A DNA stretch of 64,000 nucleotides from Mycobacterium avium subsp. avium (GTDB lineage: Bacteria > Actinomycetota > Actinomycetes > Mycobacteriales > Mycobacteriaceae): contig NZ_CP046507.1 of NCBI RefSeq assembly GCF_009741445.1, positions 1,612,001 through 1,676,000 of the forward strand. Reading direction: 5' to 3'. Of the stretch, positions 9,827-18,442 are shown piece after piece (position 1 is the first letter of the stretch; each line of letters begins with the position of its first letter). The notes beneath the pieces were generated by a model. That model did not search any database. It was not told the DNA's origin and saw only the letters and a program-made list of their open reading frames with translations. Both the position numbers and the translations under genes were made by a program.

Positions 9827-11230
9827 ATGTTCTATGGGGCCTTTCCGCCGGAGTTCAACTCGGGCCGGATGTACAGCGGTCCGGGCGCGGGGTCGTTCGT
9901 CGCCGCGGCGACGGCGTGGCAGAACCTGGCCGCCGAATTGCAGTCCGCCGCGGCGTCGTATTCGTCGGTGCTGTCCGGCCTGACGGCCGGGCCCTGGGTG
10001 GGGCCGTCGTCGCTGGCCATGGCGTCGGCGGCCGCGCCGTACGTGGCCTGGATGCAGCAGACCGCCGCGCAGGCCGCCGAAACCGCGGCCCAGGCCACCG
10101 CGGCGGCCACCGCCTACGAGGCCGCGTTCGCCGCGCACGTCCCGCCCGCCGTGATCGCCGAAAACCGCGCCCTGCTGGCGCAATTGGTGGCGACGAACAT
10201 CTTCGGGCAGAACACCGCCGCCATCGCCGCGAACGAAGCCCAGTACGGCGAGTTCTGGGCGCAGGACGCCACCGCGATGGACACCTACTTCGCGGCGTCG
10301 GCGACCGCCGCCAACAAGTTGACGGAGTTCGGCCCGGCGCCCAAGACGACAAACGAGGCGGCCCAACCGATGCAGGCCGCCGCGGTGTCGTCGGCGGCGA
10401 GCACCCCGGCCGCCAATGTCGCCCAGACCGCGGCCAGCGCGGCCAGCACCACGCTGCCCTACAGCGGCCCGTTCTCCGGCCCGGCGAACCTGGCGTATCT
10501 GTACCAGACCTTCATGACGAATCTGTTCAACACCGTCCCGGGCGGGGCCAGCTTCTACACCAGCATGTACAACGCCGTGAAGGTGCCGCTGGGGCTGACC
10601 ACCCAGTTCAACGACGTCGGGTTGCTGGTCAACTTCCCGTTGTCGCAGTGGCTGAAGTTCGCCCCGCCGATCGGCTACGGCGCGTTGCCCAAGGACGCGC
10701 TCGGGGCCGGGCTGGGCGCCCTGGGCTTCGGCCGCGGCACGCTGTACAGCGCGATCAGCCCGGTCGCCGGGATGGGCAACGCCGGCACCCTGGTGGGCAA
10801 GCTGTCCATCCCGCCCAGCTGGGCCACGGCCACGCCGTCGATCCGGACCGTCGCCGCCGCGCTGTCGGCCGCCGGGACCGAGGCAGTGCCTGCGGCCGCG
10901 CTGGGCGAGGGCAGCCTGTTCAGTTCGATGGGGCTGGCCGGGATGCTGGGCAGCGCGGTCGGCTCCGGCGGGCCCACCATGGTGCGGGGCGGCGTCCGCA
11001 ACCGGATGACCGCGATCAAGGACCTCAAAGACAAGCAATCGCCGGAACAGCTGAAACGCCTTGTCGCACAGATCTCCGAGCAGCCGGAGAGCGTGCAGCA
11101 CCACAACGTGGACCAGGAGAACCTGGATGCGCTGCTGGAGCAGCTGGCCAAGAAACCGGGGATCCACGCGGTGCACCTGAAAAAGGGCGACAAGTCCAAG
11201 GTCCTGCCGGCCGATGCCCAGTTGGGTTGA
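9827..11230 (+). CDS. PPE family protein with extra C-terminal module (cassette copy 1, second PPE)
   Basis: A 467-residue PPE protein beginning FYGAFPPEFNSGRMY. The SVP block is altered to VGKLSIPPSW (about 324-333). After the usual end of a PPE-SVP protein it carries a charged extension from about residue 398 to the end, including QPESVQHHNVDQ and [17 protein letters not shown]. The same module ends the PPE at 13577 and is absent from the other four PPEs here. A DUF732 gene follows within 35 bp. The extension looks like a small alpha/beta domain; its function is unknown. Confidence 0.9.
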   Translation: MFYGAFPPEFNSGRMYSGPGAGSFVAAATAWQNLAAELQSAAASYSSVLSGLTAGPWVGPSSLAMASAAAPYVAWMQQTAAQAAETAAQATAAATAYEAAFAAHVPPAVIAENRALLAQLVATNIFGQNTAAIAANEAQYGEFWAQDATAMDTYFAASATAANKLTEFGPAPKTTNEAAQPMQAAAVSSAASTPAANVAQTAASAASTTLPYSGPFSGPANLAYLYQTFMTNLFNTVPGGASFYTSMYNAVKVPLGLTTQFNDVGLLVNFPLSQWLKFAPPIGYGALPKDALGAGLGALGFGRGTLYSAISPVAGMGNAGTLVGKLSIPPSWATATPSIRTVAAALSAAGTEAVPAAALGEGSLFSSMGLAGMLGSAVGSGGPTMVRGGVRNRMTAIKDLKDKQSPEQLKRLVAQISEQPESVQHHNVDQENLDALLEQLAKKPGIHAVHLKKGDKSKVLPADAQLG

Positions 11231-11264
11231 GCGGCAAGGCAATCAGAGTTCAGGAGGGTGACAC

Positions 11265-11603
11265 GTGATGAAACGACTGCTCGCGGCACTGGGTGCGTCC
11301 GCCATGATCGGCGCCACGATCGGGCTGGCCGCGCCGGCACATGCCGATCCGCCACCGGTGCCCGACGGTGACGACGGGGGTTTCGTCGCCGCGCTGCAGC
11401 AAGCCGGCTTCAGCTTCAGCAGTCCCGGCTCGGCCGTCGCCGCCGGACGCGCCGTGTGCTCGTGCCTGAACAACGGCGAGCCGGGGCTCGAGGTGGTGCA
11501 CGACGTGAAAACCCACAATCCCGGAATGGACATGGAGATGGCATCGAACTTCGCCCTGCTGTCCGCGAAATACTACTGCCCCCACCAGCTCTCCAAGGCC
11601 TGA
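11265..11603 (+). CDS. Small secreted DUF732 protein (cassette copy 1)
   Basis: A protein of about 112 residues with a signal peptide ending near APAHADP and the DUF732 core: GGFVAALQQAGFSF, a Cys pair in AVCSCLNNGEPG, and KYYCPHQL at the end. AGGAGG at 11252-11257 is 7 bases before GTG 11265 and 10 before ATG 11268; either could be the start. It follows the PPE with the extra C-terminal module. The fourth Cys-rich position (CSC) differs from the other DUF732 proteins here. Exported; function unknown. Confidence 0.85.
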   Translation: MMKRLLAALGASAMIGATIGLAAPAHADPPPVPDGDDGGFVAALQQAGFSFSSPGSAVAAGRAVCSCLNNGEPGLEVVHDVKTHNPGMDMEMASNFALLSAKYYCPHQLSKA

Positions 11604-11692
11604 CCGGCGCCGCGAGAAGGGCGAATGTGGTTGCCCTCCAACAACTCTGCCGTTGGCGGGTCCGTCGTTGCGGCGTGCGACGATCCCGGGTC

Positions 11693-12001
11693 ATGAGGCT
11701 GCTGCTGGGTGTGGGCGTCGCGGCGGCGATCGCGCTGGCCCCGCCGGCACAGGCCGATCCGGGCGTCGACGAGGCCGGGTTCCTCGCGTCGCTGCGCAGC
11801 GCCGGCATCGGTTACGCGACGCCGCAGGGCGCGATCAAGTTCGCCCAAGCGGTGTGCGTGTCCATGGGCAACGGCGAATCGGGTCCGCAGCTGCTCGACG
11901 AGCTCAAGAGCCAAAACCCCGGACTCACCAACGATCACGCCACGTCGTTCCTCGCGATCGCGGCGAAATACTATTGCCCGCAGCAACTTAACCGAAGCTA
12001 G
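11693..12001 (+). CDS. Small secreted DUF732 protein
   Basis: A 102-residue protein starting RLLLGVGVAAAIALAPP, with a signal peptide cut near PAQADPG. DUF732 core: EAGFLASLRSAGIGY, AVCVSMGNGESGPQ and KYYCPQQL. The frame is open far upstream, but ATG 11693 gives the right signal peptide; the ribosome binding site there is weak. It is 89 bp after the previous DUF732 gene and looks like a tandem duplicate without its own PPE. An inverted repeat follows at 12030-12057. Confidence 0.8.
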   Translation: MRLLLGVGVAAAIALAPPAQADPGVDEAGFLASLRSAGIGYATPQGAIKFAQAVCVSMGNGESGPQLLDELKSQNPGLTNDHATSFLAIAAKYYCPQQLNRS

Positions 12002-12029
12002 CGCGAGCGCCGCGGCGAGCGTGAACGCC

Positions 12030-12057
12030 GCGCGAGCGTGAAGTTAGTTTCACGCTC
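12030..12057. terminator. Hairpin after the DUF732 gene pair
   Basis: GCGAGCGTGAA at 12030-12040 pairs perfectly with TTCACGCTCGC at 12047-12057 around a short loop. It begins 29 bp after the DUF732 stop and could end the transcript of the second PPE group. There is no T-tract. Its right arm is part of the first unit of the 30-bp repeat. Confidence 0.45.
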
Positions 12058-12117
12058 GCCGCCGAACGTGCGCCTAGTTTCACGCTCGCCGCCGAACGTG
12101 CGCCTAGTTTCACGCTC
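12044..12117. repeat. 30-bp tandem repeat, about 2.5 copies
   Basis: Two identical 30-bp units begin at 12044 and 12074 (each AGTTTCACGCTCGCCGCCGA plus 10 more bases), followed by a partial unit at 12104 that diverges after AGTTTCACGCTCG. The array lies between the DUF732 pair and the next PPE and overlaps the hairpin at 12030-12057. The rest of this 293-bp gap holds a direct repeat, AATCCATGGA then AAATCCAT near 12170-12187, in the likely promoter region. Confidence 0.9.
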
Positions 12118-12294
12118 GGCGCCAGGCGGGGCACGCCGGCGGTCAACCGACGGCTGGGTGCGGCGGGTGAATCCATGGAAAATCCATATCCTTCACTGCC
12201 GATCTGATGAATTCCATTTGAGCCGCGGCTCGTTGGCGGGACGCCCGCATCTCCGCTCCTACCCTGGCGCCCAGAGCAGGACGGGAGGCAACGG

Positions 12295-13539
12295 GTGGAC
12301 TTCGGGGCGCTGCCACCAGAGGTCAATTCAGGACGGATGTACGGGGGTGCGGGATCGGGGCCGCTGCTGGCCGCCGCCGCGGCATGGGATGCGCTGGGGG
12401 CCGAACTGTATTCCTTTGCGGCGGCCTACACGTCGACGATCGCCGGCCTGACGGTCGGCTCCTGGCTGGGGCCGGCGGCCACGTCGATGAGCGCCGCGGC
12501 CGCGCCCTTCATCGCCTGGGCGACGACAACCGCCGGCCGGGCCGAGCAGGTCGCGACCCAGGCCAGGCTCGCCGCCGCGGCCTACGAGACCGCGTTCGCG
12601 GCGACGGTGCCGCCGCCGGTGATCGCCGCCAACCGCAGCCTGCTGATGACCCTGATCGCCACCAACATCCTGGGCCAGAACACCGCGGCCATCGCGGCGG
12701 CCGAGGCGGAGTACGCCGAGATGTGGGCCCAGGATGCGGCGGCGATGTACGCCTACGCCGCCGCGTCGGCGGCAGCCGCCGAGCTGACGCCCTTCACCGA
12801 ACCGCCGCGGACCACCGAATCGTCCGCGGCGGCAAGGCAATCCGCCGCAGTCGCGCAGAGCGCCGCGTCGGACCTCCCGGCCCAGCTGTCGACCCTGATC
12901 GACGTGACGCCCACCATGCTGCAAGGCCTGGCGACGACCCCTTCGGCGGCGGCGGCGACGCCGGCGGCGTCGATCATCGAGGCCATCTATCCGATCACGG
13001 CCGCGCTGCGGCCCTTTTTCGCCGCCGTCACCGGCGCCTACAGCCCGATCGGGGCGATCATCCTGCCCGGCGGGTGGTGGCTGCTGTCCCTGCAGGCGCT
13101 GGGTCTGGCCCAAAACGCGCCGGGCGTCGCCGAACTGCTGGGCGGCGGCAAAGCCATCGCGGGTGGGCTGTCGCCGCTGGCGCCGCTGCGGGGCGGCTAC
13201 GTCTCGGCGGTGGCCCCCGACGCCGGCGGCGTGGCCGGGTCGATGGGCCGCTCGACCCTGGTCGGATCCCTGTCGGTGCCGCCGGGCTGGACCACCGCCG
13301 CCCCCGTCCTGAGGACGGTCGCGTCGGTGCTGCCGGCCGCGAGCTCGGCAACCGCCGCGGCGATGCCCGCGTCGGGCGGGGCCGTGTTCGGCGAAATGGC
13401 CGCGGCGAGTGTGGCCGGACGTGCCCTGGCGGGCGCGGGGGTGCGCACCGTCGGCAACGGCACCACCGGCGCCGCGACCGCTGCGGCCGCCGACGGTGCC
13501 GCGACGACCGCCACGATCATCGTGGTGCCGGCGGATTGA
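12295..13539 (+). CDS. PPE family protein, SVP subfamily (cassette copy 2, first PPE)
   Basis: A 414-residue PPE protein starting at GTG after GGGAGG (about 12283-12288). N-terminus [20 protein letters not shown] block [10 protein letters not shown] near 323-333; C-terminus ATIIVVPAD. The first and last blocks match the PPE at 8490, and the next gene is again a PPE with the special C-terminal module, so this begins the second copy of a cassette. Probably an ESX-5 substrate. Confidence 0.9.
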   Translation: MDFGALPPEVNSGRMYGGAGSGPLLAAAAAWDALGAELYSFAAAYTSTIAGLTVGSWLGPAATSMSAAAAPFIAWATTTAGRAEQVATQARLAAAAYETAFAATVPPPVIAANRSLLMTLIATNILGQNTAAIAAAEAEYAEMWAQDAAAMYAYAAASAAAAELTPFTEPPRTTESSAAARQSAAVAQSAASDLPAQLSTLIDVTPTMLQGLATTPSAAAATPAASIIEAIYPITAALRPFFAAVTGAYSPIGAIILPGGWWLLSLQALGLAQNAPGVAELLGGGKAIAGGLSPLAPLRGGYVSAVAPDAGGVAGSMGRSTLVGSLSVPPGWTTAAPVLRTVASVLPAASSATAAAMPASGGAVFGEMAAASVAGRALAGAGVRTVGNGTTGAATAAAADGAATTATIIVVPAD

Positions 13540-13576
13540 CGGGGCAGACCATGACATCTCGAGCGGGGTCGATCCA

Positions 13577-14962
13577 ATGAACTTCGCGCTGCAGCCACCC
13601 GAAATCACCTCCGCCCAGCTGTACACGGGTCCGGGGGCCGGACCGATGTTGACGGCCGCCGCGGCGTGGGACGCGCTGGCGGCCGAACTGCAGTCCGCCG
13701 CGTCGTCGTACGCAGCCGTCGTCAACGGTCTGGCCGACGAGGCCTGGGCCGGCCCGTCGGCGGCCGCCATGGCCGCCGCGGCGGCGCCCTACGTCGCATG
13801 GCTGTCGGCGGCCTCGGCGCAGGCCAGGACGGCGGCCGAGCAGGCGACGGCGGCCGCGAGCGTTTACGAGAGCGCGTTCGCGGCGGTTGTTCCGCCCGCC
13901 GAGATCGCGACCAACCGCGCCCGGCTCACGATGTTGTTGGCCAGCAACGTTTTCGGGCAAAACTCGGCCGCGATCGCCGCCGCCGAGGCCGAGTACGGGC
14001 AGATGTGGGCCCAGGACGCCGCCGCGATGTTCGGTTATGCCAGCGCGTCGGCGGCCGCCACCCGCCTGGCGCCCTTCACCGAGCCGCCCAAGACCACCAA
14101 TGACGCGGGAATCGCCGCGCAGGCGGCCGCGCTGGGCGAGGCCACCGGCTTGGGGGCCGGTACCGCCGCCGCGGACGCCACAGCCCCGCCGTCCGGCATC
14201 ATCAGCCAGCTGCTCGAGGCGCTCGGCAACGCGTCGCGCGGATACATGGACTTCTGGGACCAGGTGCTCAACACCCTCACGGGATCCCCGCTGGCGGGCA
14301 CGACATGGCAGAACACCTTCGGGATCCTCGCCGACATCGGCCGGTTCAGCACGGTCGCCAACGACAGCATGAGCCCGATCAACCTCGCCATGACCGAGTT
14401 CAAGATGTTCTACAAGCTCCCCGTCGAGGGCCTGGACATCCCGAAGTCCGCGTTGGGCGCCGGGCTGGGCCTGCGGTCGGCCGGCGCCGGTCTGACCGGC
14501 GCCGTCTCGGTGGGCGTCGGCGAGGCGAACAGCGTGGGCAGGCTGTCGGTGCCGCCGACCTGGGCGTCGGCGACCCCGGCCATCCGGTTGGCCAGCGGCC
14601 TGGCGCCGGCCACTGCAGCGGCCGCGGCCCCGGCCGCCGGGATCCCGGCCGGCCTGCTCGGCCAGATGGCGTTGGGAAGCGTCACCGGGGGCGCCCTCGG
14701 CGCCGTGGCGCCGCACGTCGGCAGCGGCCGGGGCGTCCGGGTCCGCGCGGCGAAGCCCGCCGAACCCGTCAAACTCGACGACGTCATCGCCAAGCTGCAA
14801 CGGCAACCGGAAGCCGTGCAGCACTGGAACGTCGACAAGGCCGGACTCGACGACCTGCTCGACCGATTGTCGAAAAAGCCCGGCATCCATGCGGTGCACG
14901 TGTCCAGCGGCGGCAAACCGACCGTGACCCTGCCCGACGCCGGGCCGGCGGGAAGCGCATGA
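13577..14962 (+). CDS. PPE family protein with extra C-terminal module (cassette copy 2, second PPE)
   Basis: A 461-residue PPE protein. The frame is open upstream, but ATG 13577 gives the canonical start [20 protein letters not shown] block [10 protein letters not shown] is near residues 322-331. From about residue 396 it carries the same extension as the PPE at 9827, with [12 protein letters not shown] and [16 protein letters not shown]. Its stop overlaps the start of a DUF732 gene by 4 bases (ATGA), so the two are translationally coupled. That coupling suggests the products work together. Confidence 0.9.
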   Translation: MNFALQPPEITSAQLYTGPGAGPMLTAAAAWDALAAELQSAASSYAAVVNGLADEAWAGPSAAAMAAAAAPYVAWLSAASAQARTAAEQATAAASVYESAFAAVVPPAEIATNRARLTMLLASNVFGQNSAAIAAAEAEYGQMWAQDAAAMFGYASASAAATRLAPFTEPPKTTNDAGIAAQAAALGEATGLGAGTAAADATAPPSGIISQLLEALGNASRGYMDFWDQVLNTLTGSPLAGTTWQNTFGILADIGRFSTVANDSMSPINLAMTEFKMFYKLPVEGLDIPKSALGAGLGLRSAGAGLTGAVSVGVGEANSVGRLSVPPTWASATPAIRLASGLAPATAAAAAPAAGIPAGLLGQMALGSVTGGALGAVAPHVGSGRGVRVRAAKPAEPVKLDDVIAKLQRQPEAVQHWNVDKAGLDDLLDRLSKKPGIHAVHVSSGGKPTVTLPDAGPAGSA

Positions 14963-15279
14963 AACGCGTGCTCGCGCTGCTCGGAATCGGCGCCGCCGCA
15001 CTCGGATACGCCGCGCCCGCGCGCGCCGAGCCGCAGGGCGACGACGCCGCGTTCCTGGCCAGCCTCGACCAGTCCGGCATCACCTACAGCAGCCCGGTCC
15101 AGGTCATCGCGTCCGCCAAGGCCGTGTGCGGGTTGATGGGCCGGGGCGAAACGGGGCTGCAGGTCGTCACCGACATCAAGGACCAGAATCCCGGCATGAC
15201 GATGGACGGCGCCGCCCAATTCGCGGCGCTCGCCTCGAACGCCTACTGCCCCCACCATCTCGCGCCCAAAGGCGGTTAG
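14959..15279 (+). CDS. Small secreted DUF732 protein (cassette copy 2)
   Basis: A 106-residue protein with signal peptide [20 protein letters not shown], cut near ARAEP. DUF732 core: [30 protein letters not shown] and NAYCPHHL. The start overlaps the PPE stop (ATGA), the tightest of the PPE-DUF732 pairs here. A DUF732 gene also precedes mgtC in M. tuberculosis, so this is probably the ancestral copy. Exported; function unknown. Confidence 0.87.
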   Translation: MKRVLALLGIGAAALGYAAPARAEPQGDDAAFLASLDQSGITYSSPVQVIASAKAVCGLMGRGETGLQVVTDIKDQNPGMTMDGAAQFAALASNAYCPHHLAPKGG

Positions 15280-15404
15280 CCTGAGATTCGCCGCGCGCCG
15301 GGGATCGCTCCCGACGTCGGCGGTTGGGTTGGGCTCCACTTGCGGTTAACCCGGATTTGGTTAGCTCCCTTCTTCGCCGCCTTGCACCCGGGAAGGAGAG
15401 TGTC

Positions 15405-16124
15405 GTGGAGACGTTGAGCGCCGTCGATTTCCTGCTCCGGCTGGGCGTCGGCGTGGGCTGCGGCGCCCTGATCGGGCTGGAACGGCAATGGCGCGCCCGT
15501 CGCGCGGGATTGCGCACCAACGCGCTGGTCGCCGCGGGCGCCACACTGTTCGTCCTCTACGCCGCCGCCACCTCGGACACCAGCCCCACCCGGGTGGCGT
15601 CCTACGTGGTCTCCGGCATCGGGTTCCTGGGCGGTGGGGTGATCCTGCGGGAAGGCGTCAACGTCCGCGGCCTCAACACCGCCGCCACCCTGTGGTGTTC
15701 GGCGGCGATCGGCGTGCTGGCCGCGTCCGGACATCTGGTGTTCGCCGCGATCGGCACCGGCACGGTGATCGGGATTCATCTGCTGGGACGCCCGCTCGGC
15801 CGGCTAATCGACCGGGACAGCAGCGCCGACGAAGACGAAAGCCTGCTGCCGTTTCTGGTGCAGGTGGTGTGCCGGCCCAAACACGAGAAGTACGCCCGCG
15901 CCCAGATCGTCCAGCACGCCGGCGGCAACGACATCACGCTGCGCGGCATCCACACCGGCCATCCCGCCGACGACGAGCTCACCCTGACCGCGCACCTGCT
16001 GATGAACGGCGACGCCCCGGCCCGGCTGGAGCGGCTGGTGGCCGAACTGTCCCTGCAACCGGGTGTGCGGGCGGTCCAGTGGTACGCCGGCGACGAGGCG
16101 CAGGCGTCCGACGATCGGCGCTGA
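15405..16124 (+). CDS. mgtC: MgtC, magnesium-limitation virulence membrane protein
   Basis: A 239-residue MgtC/SapB-family protein. The N-terminal half is membrane-embedded, with the family blocks CGALIGLERQWR, AGLRTNALVAAGA, GIGFLGGGVI and RGLNTAATLWCSAAIG. The C-terminal part (from about residue 150) is the soluble ACT-like domain. GTG 15405 is chosen because GGAAGGAGAG at 15391-15400 fits it and the length then matches M. tuberculosis MgtC. MgtC is needed for growth in macrophages and at low Mg2+. It lies downstream of an M-box-controlled PE/PPE group, in keeping with a magnesium role. Confidence 0.93.
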   Translation: METLSAVDFLLRLGVGVGCGALIGLERQWRARRAGLRTNALVAAGATLFVLYAAATSDTSPTRVASYVVSGIGFLGGGVILREGVNVRGLNTAATLWCSAAIGVLAASGHLVFAAIGTGTVIGIHLLGRPLGRLIDRDSSADEDESLLPFLVQVVCRPKHEKYARAQIVQHAGGNDITLRGIHTGHPADDELTLTAHLLMNGDAPARLERLVAELSLQPGVRAVQWYAGDEAQASDDRR

Positions 16125-16155
16125 GCGCCGCGGCGTTCGTCGTACGCTTACCGGT

Positions 16156-16968
16156 GTGAGCGCCCTGTCCGGCTACCTGACCGCGCTGCCGCCGCAGCTG
16201 CGCGACCCGGTGCTGGTGGCCATTCCGTTCTTCCTGTTGTTGCTGACGCTCGAATGGACCGCGGCCCGCAAGCTGGAACACCTCACCGCCCGTCCGGCCC
16301 CGGGGGCGCACCAGACCCGCGACTCGCTGACCAGCATTTCGATGGGCTTGGTGTCGGTGGCCACCACCGCGGGCTGGAAGACGCTGGCCCTGTTCGGCTA
16401 CGCCGCGATCTACGCCTACCTGGCACCGTGGCACCTTCCGGCGACCCGCTGGTACACCTGGGCGATCGCGATTCTCGGCGTCGACCTGCTCTACTACGCC
16501 TATCACCGGATCGCGCACCGGGTGCGGCTGATCTGGGCGACGCACCAGGCCCACCACTCCAGCGAGTACTACAACTTCGCCACCGCACTGCGCCAGAAGT
16601 GGAACAACAGCGGCGAGATCTTGATGTGGCTTCCGTTGCCGCTGTTGGGGATTCCGCCGTGGATGGTGTTCTTCAGCTTCTCGCTGAACCTGATTTACCA
16701 GTTCTGGATCCACACCGAGCGGATCGACAAGCTGCCCCGCCCGTTCGAGTTCGTGTTCAACACGCCGTCGCACCACCGGGTGCACCACGGCATGGACAAG
16801 GTGTACCTGGACAAGAACTACGGCGGCATCCTCATCGTGTGGGACCGGCTGTTCGGCACCTTCCAGGCCGAGCTGTTCCGCCCGCACTACGGCCTGACCA
16901 AGCAGGTCGACACCTTCAACGTCTGGAAGCTGCAGACCCGCGAATACGTCGCCATCGCCCGCGACTGA
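16156..16968 (+). CDS. erg3: Sterol desaturase/fatty acid hydroxylase family protein (Erg3-like), truncated at the 3' end
   Basis: A membrane di-iron hydroxylase-type protein of 270 residues from GTG 16156. The histidine clusters are present: HRIAH, HQAHH and HHRVHH, with hydrophobic helices before and between them. It ends at TGA 16966-16968. The same frame then stays open for 37 codons to TAA 17080 and reads RLRDRLGYVFGPPGW, a conserved C-terminal block of this family. I recall Trp at the TGA position in the M. tuberculosis protein, so TGG to TGA is likely. The metal ligands are intact. The substrate is unknown; the Erg3 name is historical. Confidence 0.85.
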   Translation: MSALSGYLTALPPQLRDPVLVAIPFFLLLLTLEWTAARKLEHLTARPAPGAHQTRDSLTSISMGLVSVATTAGWKTLALFGYAAIYAYLAPWHLPATRWYTWAIAILGVDLLYYAYHRIAHRVRLIWATHQAHHSSEYYNFATALRQKWNNSGEILMWLPLPLLGIPPWMVFFSFSLNLIYQFWIHTERIDKLPRPFEFVFNTPSHHRVHHGMDKVYLDKNYGGILIVWDRLFGTFQAELFRPHYGLTKQVDTFNVWKLQTREYVAIARD

Positions 16969-17177
16969 CGGTCGGCGAGCCGGTTGCGGGACCGGTTGGG
17001 CTACGTGTTCGGGCCGCCCGGCTGGGCGCCGCACAGCGCCGGCCGAACCGCGGCCGGCGCGCCGGTCGTGACCTCTCTGTAACATCGGCGCTGGCCGGCG
17101 CGAAAAGCTGAGCGTGGAGGACGGTTACGCCGTAACCTCGACCTCCCGTCGGTAGTTGGCCCGATGGATCGGAGTTC

Positions 17178-17855
17178 ATGGTGCATCGCCTGGCAACACG
17201 CGCCTTCGCCGCATCGATCACTGTCACAGCGCTGGCCGGCACGCTGCCGGCGTCGGCGGCAAAAGCCGACGTCATGGTGTATCCGGGCATGGAGATACGG
17301 CAGGACAACCGGGTCTGCACGCTGGGCTACGTCGACCCCGGCCTGAAGATCGCGTTCACCGCCGGACACTGCCGGGGCGGCGGCGGAGTGGTGACCGACC
17401 GCGGCGGCACGGTGATCGGGCGGATGGCGGCCTTCCGGGACAACACCCCCAGCGGAACGACGGTGTCGACCAGTCAGGTGATCAACGACTACGAGGCGAT
17501 CGTGCTGGACAACGGCGTCACCGCGAACAACATCCTGCCGGGCGGGCGGCCGCTCGTCTCCGACCCCGGGCTGGCGCTGACGCCCGGGCAGCCGGTCTGC
17601 CATTTCGGGGTGATCACCGGGGAGACGTGCGGCACGGTGGAGAGCGTGAACAACGGCTGGTTCACCATGTCGCACGGGGTGCAGAGCCACAACGGCGACT
17701 CCGGCGGGCCGGTGTATCTGGCCCCCAGCGGCGGCCCGGGACAGATCGTCGGGATCTTCAACAGCGTGTGGGGGGAGTATCCGGCCGCGGTGTCGTGGCA
17801 GGCGACGTCGGAGGAAGTGCGCGAAGACCTCGGGGTGCGCGACAACGCGCGCTGA
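17178..17855 (+). CDS. Secreted trypsin-like serine protease family protein (Rv1815-like)
   Basis: A 225-residue exported protein with a signal peptide cut near residue 30 (AAKAD). The triad is visible in order: His in FTAGHC, Asp in NDYEAIVL, and Ser in [10 protein letters not shown], as expected for a chymotrypsin fold. Six cysteines, including the CHFG and ETCG pair, suggest disulfides. It corresponds by order to M. tuberculosis Rv1815, between erg3 and the TetR gene. Substrate unknown. Confidence 0.85.
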   Translation: MVHRLATRAFAASITVTALAGTLPASAAKADVMVYPGMEIRQDNRVCTLGYVDPGLKIAFTAGHCRGGGGVVTDRGGTVIGRMAAFRDNTPSGTTVSTSQVINDYEAIVLDNGVTANNILPGGRPLVSDPGLALTPGQPVCHFGVITGETCGTVESVNNGWFTMSHGVQSHNGDSGGPVYLAPSGGPGQIVGIFNSVWGEYPAAVSWQATSEEVREDLGVRDNAR

Positions 17856-17949
17856 GTGCCGGATAGGCCCGTTCAGTCCGCCTTCGTCAGCGCGAACATC
17901 GGAATGGTGGGCGCCGCGGCGCGGAACTGCTCGTCGCTGCTGTCCGGGG

Positions 17950-18318
17950 TCAACCGGCGACGTAGTCCTTGACCTGCCAGTACCACCGGTCGAGGTAACG
18001 CCGCAGCAGCTGCGGCTTGGCCGCGTCGTCGACCTCGCTGACCCGCATGCGTCGCCGGCGCCAGCGCGGACCCAGCTCGACGACGGACGCGGCCCGCACG
18101 TTGCGGGCCCACTGGGTGTCGCCGCGCGGCGAGACCAGATAGTCCGTCCCGTCCACCGTGAGCAGGTTGACCACCACCGCGCGCAGCTTCCCGGTCTTGC
18201 GCCCGCGGACCCGCAGCGCCCGGGTGCCCGCGATGCTGACACCCGCGTCGGCGAGCCAGCGGACCACCACGTTGGCCGCGCGGGCGGCCCGGTTCGGTTC
18301 TTCGTATCGGGTGGACAT
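17950..18318 (-). CDS. Deazaflavin (F420)-dependent nitroreductase family protein
   Basis: A 122-residue protein of the split-beta-barrel Ddn-like family. It shows the family pattern VRGRKTGKLRAVVV, DGTDYLVSPRGDTQW and ARNVRAASVVEL. ATG 18318 was chosen because the domain starts there, although the frame is open farther upstream. The gene is divergent from the TetR gene at 18443, and two operator-like repeats lie between them, so it is a plausible target of that regulator. F420 use is inferred from the family; the substrate is unknown. Confidence 0.75.
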   Translation of the reverse strand: MSTRYEEPNRAARAANVVVRWLADAGVSIAGTRALRVRGRKTGKLRAVVVNLLTVDGTDYLVSPRGDTQWARNVRAASVVELGPRWRRRRMRVSEVDDAAKPQLLRRYLDRWYWQVKDYVAG

Positions 18319-18355
18319 GGGCGCCGTCCTCTCAGCGAATCCCGGGGCAATGCTA

Positions 18356-18370
18356 GAGAGCGGTGCTCTC
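18356..18370. promoter_or_regulatory. TetR-type operator, copy 1
   Basis: GAGAGCGGTGCTCTC is an inverted repeat with 6-bp arms and a 3-bp centre. It lies in the divergent region between the nitroreductase-family gene and the TetR gene. A near copy lies 52 bp to the right. Operator function is inferred from symmetry and position. Confidence 0.6.
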
Positions 18371-18407
18371 CATTTCGAACACGCTGCCACACCGCGGTCG
18401 GGAAAGC

Positions 18408-18422
18408 AAGAGCGGTGTTCTC
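18408..18422. promoter_or_regulatory. TetR-type operator, copy 2
   Basis: AAGAGCGGTGTTCTC matches copy 1 at 13 of 15 positions. It ends 20 bp before the GTG start of the TetR gene, where bound repressor would block its own expression. Confidence 0.6.
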
Positions 18423-18442
18423 GGTTGTGTCAGACTGACCGG

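Noticed and set aside
9293-11242. 649-codon minus-strand frame across the PPE genes
   Set aside because: Low-complexity Gly/Arg/His translation, antisense to two clear PPE genes.
12044-12117. Possible CRISPR array
   Set aside because: The 30-bp units are directly adjacent with no spacers, and no cas genes are present.
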